Shown: positions 17,264 to 26,004 of the stretch, one piece after another
How positions within the stretch are numbered: position 1 is the first letter of the stretch
Layout of the letters: each line of letters starts with the position of its first letter
NCBI RefSeq assembly: GCF_000012985.1
Contig: NC_007645.1
Location: 5,416,581-5,480,580, forward strand
Length of the DNA stretch: 64,000 nucleotides
Reading direction: 5' to 3'
DNA from: Hahella chejuensis KCTC 2396
GTDB lineage: Bacteria; Pseudomonadota; Gammaproteobacteria; Pseudomonadales; Oleiphilaceae
Made by a program: the position numbers and the translations under genes
The notes under the pieces: model-generated
The model's database searches: none
What the model was told of the DNA's origin: nothing
The model's input: the letters and a program-made list of their open reading frames with translations, nothing else

Positions 17264-19588
17264 ATGTCATTGCGCGAGCTGAAAAAAATTTCCGGGCTCC
17301 TGCTGCTTGCATCCGTACTCTCCGCCTGCGGCGGCGGCGACGAATCTCTTGATGGCGCCGGTGGTTATACACCGCCCAAGAACGACAACAAAGTTGATCC
17401 TCCCGCTGGCGACGCCAGTGGAGAAACGCCACCCGACCCCATTGACGCCAGACAAGTCAATGTCGCAGTGCTCGCCACCCCAGGCATGCAAGAAGCCACG
17501 GTCGCACAGAAAATATTAAACGCTTTTCTGCCGGCTTCGGCCTACGCCATCTCCGCAGGAGACAAAGTTGCAGCCAACCTGAGCGTCCAACAGCTGGATT
17601 ATCGCGGCAATGTCATTTCCGGCGGTGTGATATCAAGCAATGACTATTCCGTCAATCGCTCCAGCGACGGCAGCTACACCATCACCTTCGACGGCTCTAT
17701 TCCTCAGAGAATTGACTTGGTTATTGCCGCGGAGCTCAGTAACGGCTCAGTGATTCGCACCGGCCTGCCCAACGCAAACAAAGGGATACTGATCACCGCC
17801 GCGTCGGAATATGCGGTCAGAGACTTCTTTAGCAGCCTGAGTTCTCAGGCCGAGCTTGACGGCATGATGCCCTGCAATGACGGAGGGGACTCCTGTGGTT
17901 CACAAGCAGCCGCGCGCATGCTGAACTGGGCGGCGTTGATGAACGGGGTGCAGGATTTTGAAGTGACCCTGCCGGACAACGCAGATCTGGAAGAAACGAT
18001 GGCGTTTCTTGGCGACAACGAATTATTTGACGACTTCGTCGATCAGTTCATCGCCACCATTCGCGAAACAAAGATCGACGGCGCAACCTCAACCAGCATT
18101 GCCCCCGTACTGGAAAACAGAGCTGGGCTGTATAACTCCGTTTTATTCGCCGCCGGCTTGAATCAAGGCTTGCCCAACGGCTCCCCAACCGTTGTGTTCT
18201 CTAACCGTATCGCCACCATCAAAACCAACACGTCCGCAGAGGTCACCACTTACTCCTACCCCATCGCCAGCTTCACCGCCACCGTATTGGGCATTATCAA
18301 TAACATTATCGTCGAGCAGGTCCCCTGGGAGCGTCATAGCCTGACGCAAGTCTCCGACGACGTTTTTAACCCGGGGGCGCAAGCAGAAGAGGACGATATC
18401 AACGCCCATGTCGGCTCAACGTTGACCTACCTGTCCCCAAGCGGCTTTTTCGATATGGCGCGTCTGCAAACGCAGTTCATTACCCGGGAGGACAGCGTCA
18501 GCCCCACCGGCTGGCTGACCAACCCCTTCTACACTCGTCTGTACACGACGAAGTCGACCAACGACGACAGCACATCCTCACCTTCTATGGCCTCCGCCTA
18601 CCTAAGCGATGGATTTGCGATTGAGCTGGCCGCTAAATCAACTGGAGGATATAGCCGCGAGCTGACGCTGGAAAAACTAAATACTTTCGGCTGGCTTTTC
18701 CACAGCCGGCAATCTTCAGATTTCAGTACTTCCGTTATAGACGGCGGCGACTATGGCGTGATCAGCCTGCGACAAAAACTCGATACAGACCCGGTTATGT
18801 CTGTCACTGGCACCATTCACCACTGGCAAGCGACGTCGAGCAATATTGCGCAAACTCAACCCGCTCCGGTTGCTGGCGATCCCGACATTTATCATACCTA
18901 TCAGATGAGCCGCAGCGCCGACGGCTCCGCGTCCGGCGTAGGCGTATCAACGGAAACCCCAGAGTCTCTGGCGCTGGAGCGACTGCCCACTATCAAGTAC
19001 AACAATGACGACAAAGCCTATGAAACGCAGTACACCGGACGTATCAAAGCGGGCGCGGCAACTGGGGTCAGTGATCCTTCCGGCAATGTACTGTCGTTCA
19101 ATATCGACAGCGAAACGGAAGGCCAAGGCATCATTCATGCTGTAAGGCTGTCGGACACTGACATCAACTACACCGGCGCAAGCTATGTGTTGTACGGCAA
19201 TAGCTTCGGCATCAGCGCAGGCGCAACAGTGTTCGGGAATCACAACCTCTCCACCTTGACCTTCGACGACGCCTCTGTCGCCACCTTACACCTGAACGAA
19301 CGTCGGGTAACGCAGACCATTGGCAGCCAAACGCTCAGCGATATTGAAAATCACGATGGGGACTACTCTCTGACGCCACAGGCGTCTCCAGCCGCCAATA
19401 CTGGAGCCGACAGAAACCTTCTCAAGTTGGATTTCACCGACCCGCAACCCGCAGGCGGAGAAACGCTGACAATGGAAGGATTCGCCGCCAGCGGCGGCAA
19501 TCTGCTGGTGTTATTAGTCCGTTACGGTGACCGTATCGGGCTGGTATACGGCTTCAAGCAACAAGCGTTAACCGCAAATTCAGATTAA
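17264..19588 (+). CDS. Large predicted lipoprotein of unknown function
   Basis: 774 aa from the ATG at 17264 (an in-frame ATG at 17252 adds four residues). The signal ends in the lipobox LSAC followed by GGGDE, so the protein is lipidated; Gly and Asp after the Cys could mean inner-membrane retention or a tether. A Pro/Asp-rich linker (about 25-65) is followed by a long soluble region with Thr/Ser-rich strands. Near residue 208 two Cys (PCNDGGDSCGS) may form a disulfide. I recognise no family. Repeated strand blocks (GYTFTG-like to VLYGNSFGISAGATVFG) suggest beta-rich architecture. It follows the YfaZ-family gene but is separated from it by a hairpin. Confidence 0.8.
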   Translation: MSLRELKKISGLLLLASVLSACGGGDESLDGAGGYTPPKNDNKVDPPAGDASGETPPDPIDARQVNVAVLATPGMQEATVAQKILNAFLPASAYAISAGDKVAANLSVQQLDYRGNVISGGVISSNDYSVNRSSDGSYTITFDGSIPQRIDLVIAAELSNGSVIRTGLPNANKGILITAASEYAVRDFFSSLSSQAELDGMMPCNDGGDSCGSQAAARMLNWAALMNGVQDFEVTLPDNADLEETMAFLGDNELFDDFVDQFIATIRETKIDGATSTSIAPVLENRAGLYNSVLFAAGLNQGLPNGSPTVVFSNRIATIKTNTSAEVTTYSYPIASFTATVLGIINNIIVEQVPWERHSLTQVSDDVFNPGAQAEEDDINAHVGSTLTYLSPSGFFDMARLQTQFITREDSVSPTGWLTNPFYTRLYTTKSTNDDSTSSPSMASAYLSDGFAIELAAKSTGGYSRELTLEKLNTFGWLFHSRQSSDFSTSVIDGGDYGVISLRQKLDTDPVMSVTGTIHHWQATSSNIAQTQPAPVAGDPDIYHTYQMSRSADGSASGVGVSTETPESLALERLPTIKYNNDDKAYETQYTGRIKAGAATGVSDPSGNVLSFNIDSETEGQGIIHAVRLSDTDINYTGASYVLYGNSFGISAGATVFGNHNLSTLTFDDASVATLHLNERRVTQTIGSQTLSDIENHDGDYSLTPQASPAANTGADRNLLKLDFTDPQPAGGETLTMEGFAASGGNLLVLLVRYGDRIGLVYGFKQQALTANSD

Positions 19589-19604
19589 ACGACGACTCCC
19601 GCCC

Positions 19605-19635
19605 CTGCTCTCCGCACTAATTGCGCGGGGAGCAG
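19605..19635 (+). terminator. Imperfect hairpin after the lipoprotein gene
   Basis: Arms beginning CTGCTC and ending GAGCAG with internal mismatches around a GC-rich core, 16 bases after the stop. Confidence 0.5.
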
Positions 19636-19721
19636 ACATTACCGCCCACTACCCCAAAGTGTTGAATCAGCTAAACTAAATACGCACAATAAAATCTGCT
19701 CGCAAAAACGATGGGTAGTAC

Positions 19722-20546
19722 ATGAAGAATTACCGCAGTTATGCCGTTATTGCCTTTAGCGGCGCTTTGGTTTGGCTTTTTACATTTTCGCTCTGGTATG
19801 ACTTACATGCTCTAGTAGTTAAGGAAGATAAGAAAGAGCTCAAGCCTCAAAACGTCAACCTGACGCCAACAGCCCCACTTCCGGATTTCAGCAGTTATCA
19901 AGATGTCGGAGAAAAGAAAGAGGCTTTTTTCTCTTATTTGTTGCCTCTGGTGCAACAAGCCAATCGACAAATCAAGGAAGAGCGTCAATTCATCCAAAAG
20001 ATGCAGCGTCAGACTACTTTCTCCACTGAAGACACCGCACGCCTGCAACGCTTGGCGGAAGCCTATCGGGCGCCATTTGATAACGCTTTTAATAACGACT
20101 TTTTCAAGCTTATGCTACGCAGAGTGGATACCATCCCCCCCTCTCTGGTGCTGGCGCAAGCCGCCAATGAATCCGGCTGGGGCAGTTCCCGCTTCGCCCG
20201 TGAAGGCAACAACTTGTTCGGACAATGGTGCTTCAAACCTGGATGCGGCATAGAACCCGCGCAAAGAGCCTCTCACCTGAAACACGAAGTGGCGCGCTTC
20301 GATACCATCTATCACTCTGTGATGAGCTACATGCGCAACCTCAACCGGAATCTGCACTATATCGATCTCCGCAAGACCAGAGAAAAGCTAAGGGCGCAAG
20401 GACTCCCTGTCACCGGGCAAAGCCTGACTCCAGGTCTGGCGAAGTATTCTACCCGGGGAGAAGCCTATATTGCAGAAATACAGGGACTGATCCGCGCCAA
20501 TGACTTGGAAAAGTATGACCAACCCAGTGACGCCGCAATGCTTTGA
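19722..20546 (+). CDS. Bax-type glucosaminidase-domain protein
   Basis: 274 aa. One N-terminal TM or uncleaved signal (about 8-27), a charged linker, then a mannosyl-glycoprotein endo-beta-N-acetylglucosaminidase-like domain (GH73, about 125-255). The signature LVLAQAANESGWGSSRFA holds the catalytic Glu, followed by GNNLFGQWCF, as in E. coli Bax and FlgJ. It is predicted to hydrolyse peptidoglycan glycan strands in the periplasm, tethered to the inner membrane. The Cys pair in WCFKPGCG is typical of the Bax group. Monocistronic. Confidence 0.88.
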   Translation: MKNYRSYAVIAFSGALVWLFTFSLWYDLHALVVKEDKKELKPQNVNLTPTAPLPDFSSYQDVGEKKEAFFSYLLPLVQQANRQIKEERQFIQKMQRQTTFSTEDTARLQRLAEAYRAPFDNAFNNDFFKLMLRRVDTIPPSLVLAQAANESGWGSSRFAREGNNLFGQWCFKPGCGIEPAQRASHLKHEVARFDTIYHSVMSYMRNLNRNLHYIDLRKTREKLRAQGLPVTGQSLTPGLAKYSTRGEAYIAEIQGLIRANDLEKYDQPSDAAML

Positions 20547-20641
20547 TTATTCAGGCTTTCCAGATGAAAATGCAAGCGTTGGTTATTTAATTCAGAATTT
20601 GCTGGCGGGGTTGCGTAAAATGAAATGGATTCCATCCGACT

Positions 20642-21070
20642 ATGGGACAAACTATGAGTATCAATCTAGCCCGTAACCGCTTCTCCGAGCCCCCCCGTAT
20701 TGAATCGGAAAATCATCCGCCGGTTTCTGGCGCCCGGCTGTGGAAAAAGGTGAGCGCAGCCGCCTCCGCCGCTGGCGTCACCACGGTAGAGCATGCATTG
20801 ACGCTCTATTACACCGCCGCATCGCCTAACACGCCGATGTGGTGCAAAACGGTCATCTACGGCGCTCTGGGGTATTTCATATCGCTTATAGACGGGATTC
20901 CCGACCTGACCCCGATCCTGGGTTACACCGATGACCTTACGGTCATGGCGGGCGCCATCGCTACTATCGCCGCGCACATCACACCAGAAATACGACATCA
21001 GGCGCAGGAAAAAACAGCGGTCTGGTTTAAAACCGATAAGAAGCATTCATCTCAGCAAGGGAGTAATTGA
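20642..21070 (+). CDS. DUF1232 (YkvA-like) small membrane protein
   Basis: 142 aa. Basic N-terminus (1-55), then the DUF1232 core, seen as ALGYFISLIDGIPDLTPILGYTDDLTVM (residues about 76-103), which spans a membrane segment with the conserved Asp and Pro positions, and a charged tail. Function is unknown for the family; some members affect cell envelope behaviour. An alternative ATG is at 20654. Confidence 0.85.
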   Translation: MGQTMSINLARNRFSEPPRIESENHPPVSGARLWKKVSAAASAAGVTTVEHALTLYYTAASPNTPMWCKTVIYGALGYFISLIDGIPDLTPILGYTDDLTVMAGAIATIAAHITPEIRHQAQEKTAVWFKTDKKHSSQQGSN

Positions 21071-21229
21071 TGGCGGCATCGCACGTAAACTGATCCACAC
21101 TGCACAAGAATCGGGGCGACTCGCCCGCTGGAAAATAAACGCCGAAAAACGCGACAGGCGACCTACATATTCGCCTGGATAAGCAAAATTCAGATTTCCT
21201 GAAAACACAATAACGAGATATTTCGACTA

Positions 21230-22132
21230 ATGTTGAGCTTTCTTCCACATTGGCTACGGGGCGTTCTAGCCGTCCTCTTGATCCTGCTTTCAACGACTAT
21301 TTTATTTCCTTTCGTACTGGCGCTGGCTTTTATTAAGCTGCTGATACCGGTTAGCGCCTTGCGTAAACACTGCACTATTGCGCTGATAGGCATCGCTGGA
21401 CTGTGGATCAATATTAATAATGGGCTGTTGTATCTTCTTCATGACATCCAGTGGGATGTGAAAGGCGATGGCGACCTCAAACCTGATGACTGGTATCTGG
21501 TAACCTGCAATCACCAAACCTGGGCCGACATCCCCATTGTACAGAGAGTGCTTAACGGCAAAGTTCCAATGTTGAAATTTTTCCTTAAGCAAGAGCTGAT
21601 TTGGGTACCGTTGATCGGCGTAGCCTGGTGGGCGTTAGACTTCCCGTTTATGAAGCGCTACACCCGAGAACAGGTTGAACGCAATCCCGCCTTGAAAGGC
21701 AAAGATCTGGAAACCACAAAAAAAGCCTGTGAGAAATTTAAATACACTCCCGTTACCGTATTCAATTTCCTGGAAGGGACACGTTTCACCCAGGCCAAAC
21801 ACGATCACCAGAAGTCGCCCTACAAGTACCTGCTAAAGCCCAAGGCCGGCGGCGCTGCGTTTGTCTTAGGGGCGATGGGAGAGCATTTGCATACGATGCT
21901 CAACATCACCATTCACTACCCTGGAAAGGCTCTGGGTTTTTGGGGATTGGTCTCGGGGCAGATCAAAAAGGTGGTGATCCGTATTGAAAAAATCCGCATT
22001 CCCGATCAGTTTCTGAGTCGAGACTATATGAACGATGCTGAGTTCCGCTCAGAATTTCAGGAATGGATTGCACAACTATGGAGAAAGAAAGACGAACAAT
22101 TAGAGCAGCTCCACCGGCAATACGCGTCATGA
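21230..22132 (+). CDS. YihG-like 1-acylglycerol-3-phosphate acyltransferase
   Basis: 300 aa. Membrane acyltransferase of the PlsC superfamily, closest in layout to E. coli YihG. One or two N-terminal TM segments (about 10-40 and 46-70), then the catalytic HX4D motif NHQTWAD (His95, Asp100), the block PFMKRYTREQ, and the substrate motif FLEGTRFT (EGTR). It would acylate lysophosphatidic acid in phospholipid synthesis or remodelling. Convergent with the DUF1329 gene, with a hairpin repeat between. Confidence 0.88.
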   Translation: MLSFLPHWLRGVLAVLLILLSTTILFPFVLALAFIKLLIPVSALRKHCTIALIGIAGLWININNGLLYLLHDIQWDVKGDGDLKPDDWYLVTCNHQTWADIPIVQRVLNGKVPMLKFFLKQELIWVPLIGVAWWALDFPFMKRYTREQVERNPALKGKDLETTKKACEKFKYTPVTVFNFLEGTRFTQAKHDHQKSPYKYLLKPKAGGAAFVLGAMGEHLHTMLNITIHYPGKALGFWGLVSGQIKKVVIRIEKIRIPDQFLSRDYMNDAEFRSEFQEWIAQLWRKKDEQLEQLHRQYAS

Positions 22133-22184
22133 AACCAGCAACGCCTGGCTCCATGCGCTTTAAAGCTATGCTCAATTATTCACG

Positions 22185-22275
22185 CTATTAATCAGGCAAA
22201 CAAATAGCTTCCTTCTATTTGTCTGCAACGACAGGGCCTGCACAGGTCAGGCCCTGTCTCCCGCGGCTAACCGCG
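22185..22275. repeat. Intergenic hairpin repeat, copy A
   Basis: Three consecutive hairpins lie between convergent genes: 22201-22221 (CAAATAG / CTATTTG), 22230-22258 (perfect 11-bp stem GACAGGGCCTG / CAGGCCCTGTC, 7-base loop) and 22262-22275 (CGCGG / CCGCG). The outer sequence CTATTAATCAGGCA and the core match copy B (28470-28530) in reverse complement. The CAAATAG hairpin is present only in this copy. Probably also acts as a two-way terminator. Confidence 0.75.
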
Positions 22276-22285
22276 CATGACGCGC

Positions 22286-23662
22286 TTACTTCCTTCCCGA
22301 CCGTCTCAACGCTGCGGGAGTAAAGTCCTGAGAGCTGGCCTCCAAATTGAACTCATATCCCTTTGGCTCTTCATTGGTTAAGCCCAGAGCCAGATAGCGT
22401 CCGGAAAGCAGGTCATATAGGACTTCTGCGGAGAACCAGGAAATCTTCTGATCGTAGAAGTAAACATGGTGCCCTTCCGCAACGCGCCACAGTTCGCCAC
22501 GGCCGTCATAATGATCCGCCAAGCCAATTTGCCAAGTATCCTCGTCAACATAGAAGACGCGCTTCGCATAGATATGTCTGGAGCCTGGCTTCAGTGTGCC
22601 CTCCACCACCCATACGCGGTGCAATTCGTAACGCGCCATGTCCTGATTCAAATGACCAGGCTGCACCAGCTCGGAATATTTCACTTTTTTCGAGCTGAGA
22701 TCATATGCGTTGTAGGGCAAATAGATTTCTTTCTTGCCCAGCACTTTCCAGTCATAACGATCCGGCGCGCCGTTGAACATATCGAAGTTATCGGTGGTGC
22801 GCAGACCGTCTGATGCGGTGCCAGGACCATCATAGGCGACCTGAGGGGCGCGACGCACGCGACGCTGACCTTCGTTGTAGATCCAGGCGCGACGAGGCTC
22901 CTTAACCTGGTTCAGTGTTTCATGCACCAGCAATACGTTACCCGCCAGTCGCGCTGGGGACTCAATTTCCTGCTTGAAATAGAAAATAACGTTGGGGTCC
23001 GCGCCGGACTTATAGTCAGACAACGAACTCACATAACTTAACTGCTCGGAAAAAATAACTGGCGTGAAATCGCCGTTCGCCAATGGCGTCACCTGCGCCA
23101 CGCGTCGACTCAAAGAGCCGCCGCGCCAGCGGGTGATGTGGTTCCAAATGATCTGCTTGGCCTGCTCGGAAGAGCTACCGCTCAAGATAGGAAACGCCAC
23201 AGCCATCTGGTAGTCGGTGATGCCGTTGCCGTCCGCGACCAGCTCTACAGAAGTCGCGTTGTGCTTCGCCGCATCATAGACCTTTTGATCGTAAGCGGAA
23301 GTGCGATGGGTGGGATATACCTTAATCTTGTAGCTGCCGGGGTATTTCTTCAGCATCGCCATCTGACCGGCGGACAGGTGATCTTTATACTGGTCCGCAT
23401 TGGACGCGCTAATCACGAATTTGGGCTTTTCCGCCGCGAACGGATTAATGTAATCAACGCCGTCATAGCCAGCAGGAATGGTCTTCAACCCACCCTCCCA
23501 AGCCGGAATGGTTCCGTCAGCATTACCCGCTTTTTCCGCACCGATGGGCGTCAAAGTATCGCCCAATTTAGACGCTTCGCCCGCTGGCGCCTTGGCCCAG
23601 GCGAGTGAAGACGATATCGCCAACGCTAAAGCGCTGAGTTTTATTATTGCATTCAATCTCAT
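22286..23662 (-). CDS. DUF1329-family periplasmic/outer-membrane-associated protein
   Basis: 458 aa with a clear signal peptide (about 1-23, ending SSLAWA). The mature start KLGDTLTPIGAEKAGNADGTIPAWEGGL (split over residues 32-59) and the block NQVKEPRRAWIYNEGQRRVRRAPQVAYD in the middle are DUF1329 hallmarks; the fold is related to LolA/LolB lipid-binding proteins. Such proteins occur next to DUF1302 proteins, often with an RND/MMPL transporter, and are thought to help move hydrophobic compounds across the envelope; no RND gene is in this window. It lies 39 bases downstream of the DUF1302 gene on the same strand. Confidence 0.9.
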   Translation of the reverse strand: MRLNAIIKLSALALAISSSLAWAKAPAGEASKLGDTLTPIGAEKAGNADGTIPAWEGGLKTIPAGYDGVDYINPFAAEKPKFVISASNADQYKDHLSAGQMAMLKKYPGSYKIKVYPTHRTSAYDQKVYDAAKHNATSVELVADGNGITDYQMAVAFPILSGSSSEQAKQIIWNHITRWRGGSLSRRVAQVTPLANGDFTPVIFSEQLSYVSSLSDYKSGADPNVIFYFKQEIESPARLAGNVLLVHETLNQVKEPRRAWIYNEGQRRVRRAPQVAYDGPGTASDGLRTTDNFDMFNGAPDRYDWKVLGKKEIYLPYNAYDLSSKKVKYSELVQPGHLNQDMARYELHRVWVVEGTLKPGSRHIYAKRVFYVDEDTWQIGLADHYDGRGELWRVAEGHHVYFYDQKISWFSAEVLYDLLSGRYLALGLTNEEPKGYEFNLEASSQDFTPAALRRSGRK

Positions 23663-23701
23663 TGAGGCTACCTCATAAACCCTTAATAACTTAACTAAAC
23701 C

Positions 23702-25504
23702 CTAAAATGATACCGATACGCTTGCAGAAACGTTGTCCCGGTCATTGAGGTAATTGTACGGCTCGCCCCCGAAGAAATTGGTGTAGCCAATGGAGGCGGA
23801 ATATTTATTCAAATAGACGCCTTTCAGAGTCAGGCCTACCGCTTTAGAGCCTTCTTTAAACGGCGCTCCGGGCTCCGGCGCATACCCTTTGACGTCATGA
23901 CTCCACGCCAATGACGGCTCTAGGTTAATGCCTGCAAACACATTGGGATAATCCAAGGTGAAACGCATACGGTAGCCCGCGGAGAAGTCAGTAACAAAAC
24001 CTTCATTCTCACAAAAGGAAGGATTGAGATTTACATCGTCGCAGCTTGCTCCTGAATCGTTGACAACCGGCCCGGTACCATAGGTGCTGTCCCGACCTAA
24101 GCGGGAATCATTTGGCAAGTCATGCACAAACACCGCTCCAATTTCAGAAACGAATGTCAGCCTGCTTGCTCCGAGGACCTGATCGATAAACTTGATAAAG
24201 GTTACCTGAGCTTGCGTTACCGCGAACTCTTCATAACCCTGTATAACATCGCCAGCGGAATCGTCAGCATCGTAAAAAGCGCTGTAAGGCTGATTCTTAC
24301 TTGCGGCCGTCAGTTCAAAAGTGTTTCTCTGAATTGGCAAATTTGGGCGGTAGGTTAACTCCCCCCCAATAGACCAGCCATTATCCGTGCTGGTATTAAA
24401 GCTGACGCCAAAAAGCTGTATATCTTCAGGGAACTCTATAAAGTATTTGGCGCCGACGCCGCTTGCGCCCTCTCCTTTAACGAATGAGGCGTATGGCAGT
24501 CTGCTATGGTAATTAATGTAATAAAAACCAAATTCAGTATCCCCCAGATCAGCGGCATACCACCGCACCGCCAAACCGTATTGACCGTTATTATCAGCCT
24601 CCCGGTCTCCAAGCCTTTCATTCACTAAAGCGCCAGTACCAGCATCAAGATTAATTACCTGTGATTCAGGAAACTGAGCCAGAGTATTAATTCCACCACA
24701 ACCATCAGGACCTGAGTCGCTATTGGAAAAGAAAGTTCCGCAAGGGTCCGCTTCGGCTTTCTCCCATTCAATCTGGTAAAAGAACTCTGTCGTAAGGTCT
24801 TCAGTTAAGCCCACCGATGTATAGAACATATTGACTGGGAGCAATACATCCTTGACTTCGGCCCCTGGCGCCCGAGCGGCTGAGGCGTCTATCGGATTGA
24901 TAATATTCACGCCGCCAAGGATAAATGTGCTTTCCCCCCAACTGACTACCTGCCGTCCCAATCTAGCGTTCACTGGCGTATCGCCAAAGTACCAGTCACC
25001 CCAGACATACGCGTCAAGAAAGCGCACGTCTGCGCCCGCCTGCTCCAACGCCTGATCGTTCAATGGCCGTGTCTGACCGACTTCATCATACGCCCGGCCT
25101 TCATCCATTAACTCTTTGTCGTAGAAGTAGCGCAAACGCGTAAAGCCGCCGTAGTCGCCATAGCGCAACATTAAATCAGAGGTGCCCTTGATAATTTTTG
25201 AGTAAGTCTCGCCTTTCTTAAAGTTCCAGTTGCCGTTGTCGCTATTGTGAGAGGAAGCGGCATCTGAGTAGGGCCCTGCGCAGCTAGCGCCTTCACAGCG
25301 CCCCTGGTTGCCAGGACTCAACTGATTCTTATCGCGATCGGATATCCGCCAGCTTGCTCCGGCGGTAAGGGTGGTGTCCAGCGAGCCTTCAATATCGCCC
25401 AGATAAAATTGAAACGCCTGCGCCGGAGCAGAGATTGTCGCCGCCACTGCGACGGCCAACGGTAATTTGGTCCACTGACGCCAACGTTTATTTTTATTTA
25501 TCAT
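23702..25504 (-). CDS. DUF1302-family outer-membrane beta-barrel protein
   Basis: 600 aa. Signal peptide of about 30 residues ending APAQA, then FQFYLGDIEGSLDTTLTAGASW, the DUF1302 start. Many alternating strands, and the last residues ASVSVSF give the C-terminal Phe of barrel proteins. Two Cys pairs occur (GRCEGASC near residue 64; DPCGTFF and DGCGG near 255-270). Partner of the DUF1329 gene, probably one operon. The pair is associated in other bacteria with hydrophobic substrate transport; the substrate here is unknown. Confidence 0.9.
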   Translation of the reverse strand: MINKNKRWRQWTKLPLAVAVAATISAPAQAFQFYLGDIEGSLDTTLTAGASWRISDRDKNQLSPGNQGRCEGASCAGPYSDAASSHNSDNGNWNFKKGETYSKIIKGTSDLMLRYGDYGGFTRLRYFYDKELMDEGRAYDEVGQTRPLNDQALEQAGADVRFLDAYVWGDWYFGDTPVNARLGRQVVSWGESTFILGGVNIINPIDASAARAPGAEVKDVLLPVNMFYTSVGLTEDLTTEFFYQIEWEKAEADPCGTFFSNSDSGPDGCGGINTLAQFPESQVINLDAGTGALVNERLGDREADNNGQYGLAVRWYAADLGDTEFGFYYINYHSRLPYASFVKGEGASGVGAKYFIEFPEDIQLFGVSFNTSTDNGWSIGGELTYRPNLPIQRNTFELTAASKNQPYSAFYDADDSAGDVIQGYEEFAVTQAQVTFIKFIDQVLGASRLTFVSEIGAVFVHDLPNDSRLGRDSTYGTGPVVNDSGASCDDVNLNPSFCENEGFVTDFSAGYRMRFTLDYPNVFAGINLEPSLAWSHDVKGYAPEPGAPFKEGSKAVGLTLKGVYLNKYSASIGYTNFFGGEPYNYLNDRDNVSASVSVSF

Positions 25505-26004
25505 CGAACGCTACTCCGTTATTTTTCTTAGATCTTCATGCCATGCAGGAAGACGTTCTGTGTAAACCCAATTTTTTGTTTTATTGTCGACCTCTAGAAG
25601 ATGTAAAAGACGTGAAAACACGGCGGGATCTTCTACGATGAAAGTCTCATACACTATAGACGCTAATGCCCGGATTCACCAACAGTCTAAATAAAAAACG
25701 CAAGTTATGAAAAAATAAGAAAGTTATGGCTTTTATCCAGGATTTTCAGGACGTAAACAGTTATCAAATTCGGCCCGGTTTTACATGGGTGTTTTTTACG
25801 GTATTCACGTTATATAAGAATTGCTAAACAGGTCTCATTACTCACTCTGTATTCTATCTATTTATACGCTCGCCCTAACGAAAAAGTATCCCGCGCAGCC
25901 ACGTTGCATTTGCATCGTAAGCGAGACATGATGAAATCAAGGTCAGACGGTTTCGCCGTCAACGAAAAATAAAAGATACACACCAAAAACAATAGGAGAA
26001 AAAC
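25505..26004. promoter_or_regulatory. 500-base divergent control region, DUF1302 and thiolase
   Basis: A+T-rich, no gene. A small hairpin (GACGG-TTTCG-CCGTC, 25946-25960) lies in the probable thiolase leader, and a clear AGGAG ribosome site (25992-25996) precedes the thiolase ATG. A TATATAA-like stretch near 25811 is a possible -10. I cannot name a regulator. Confidence 0.45.
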
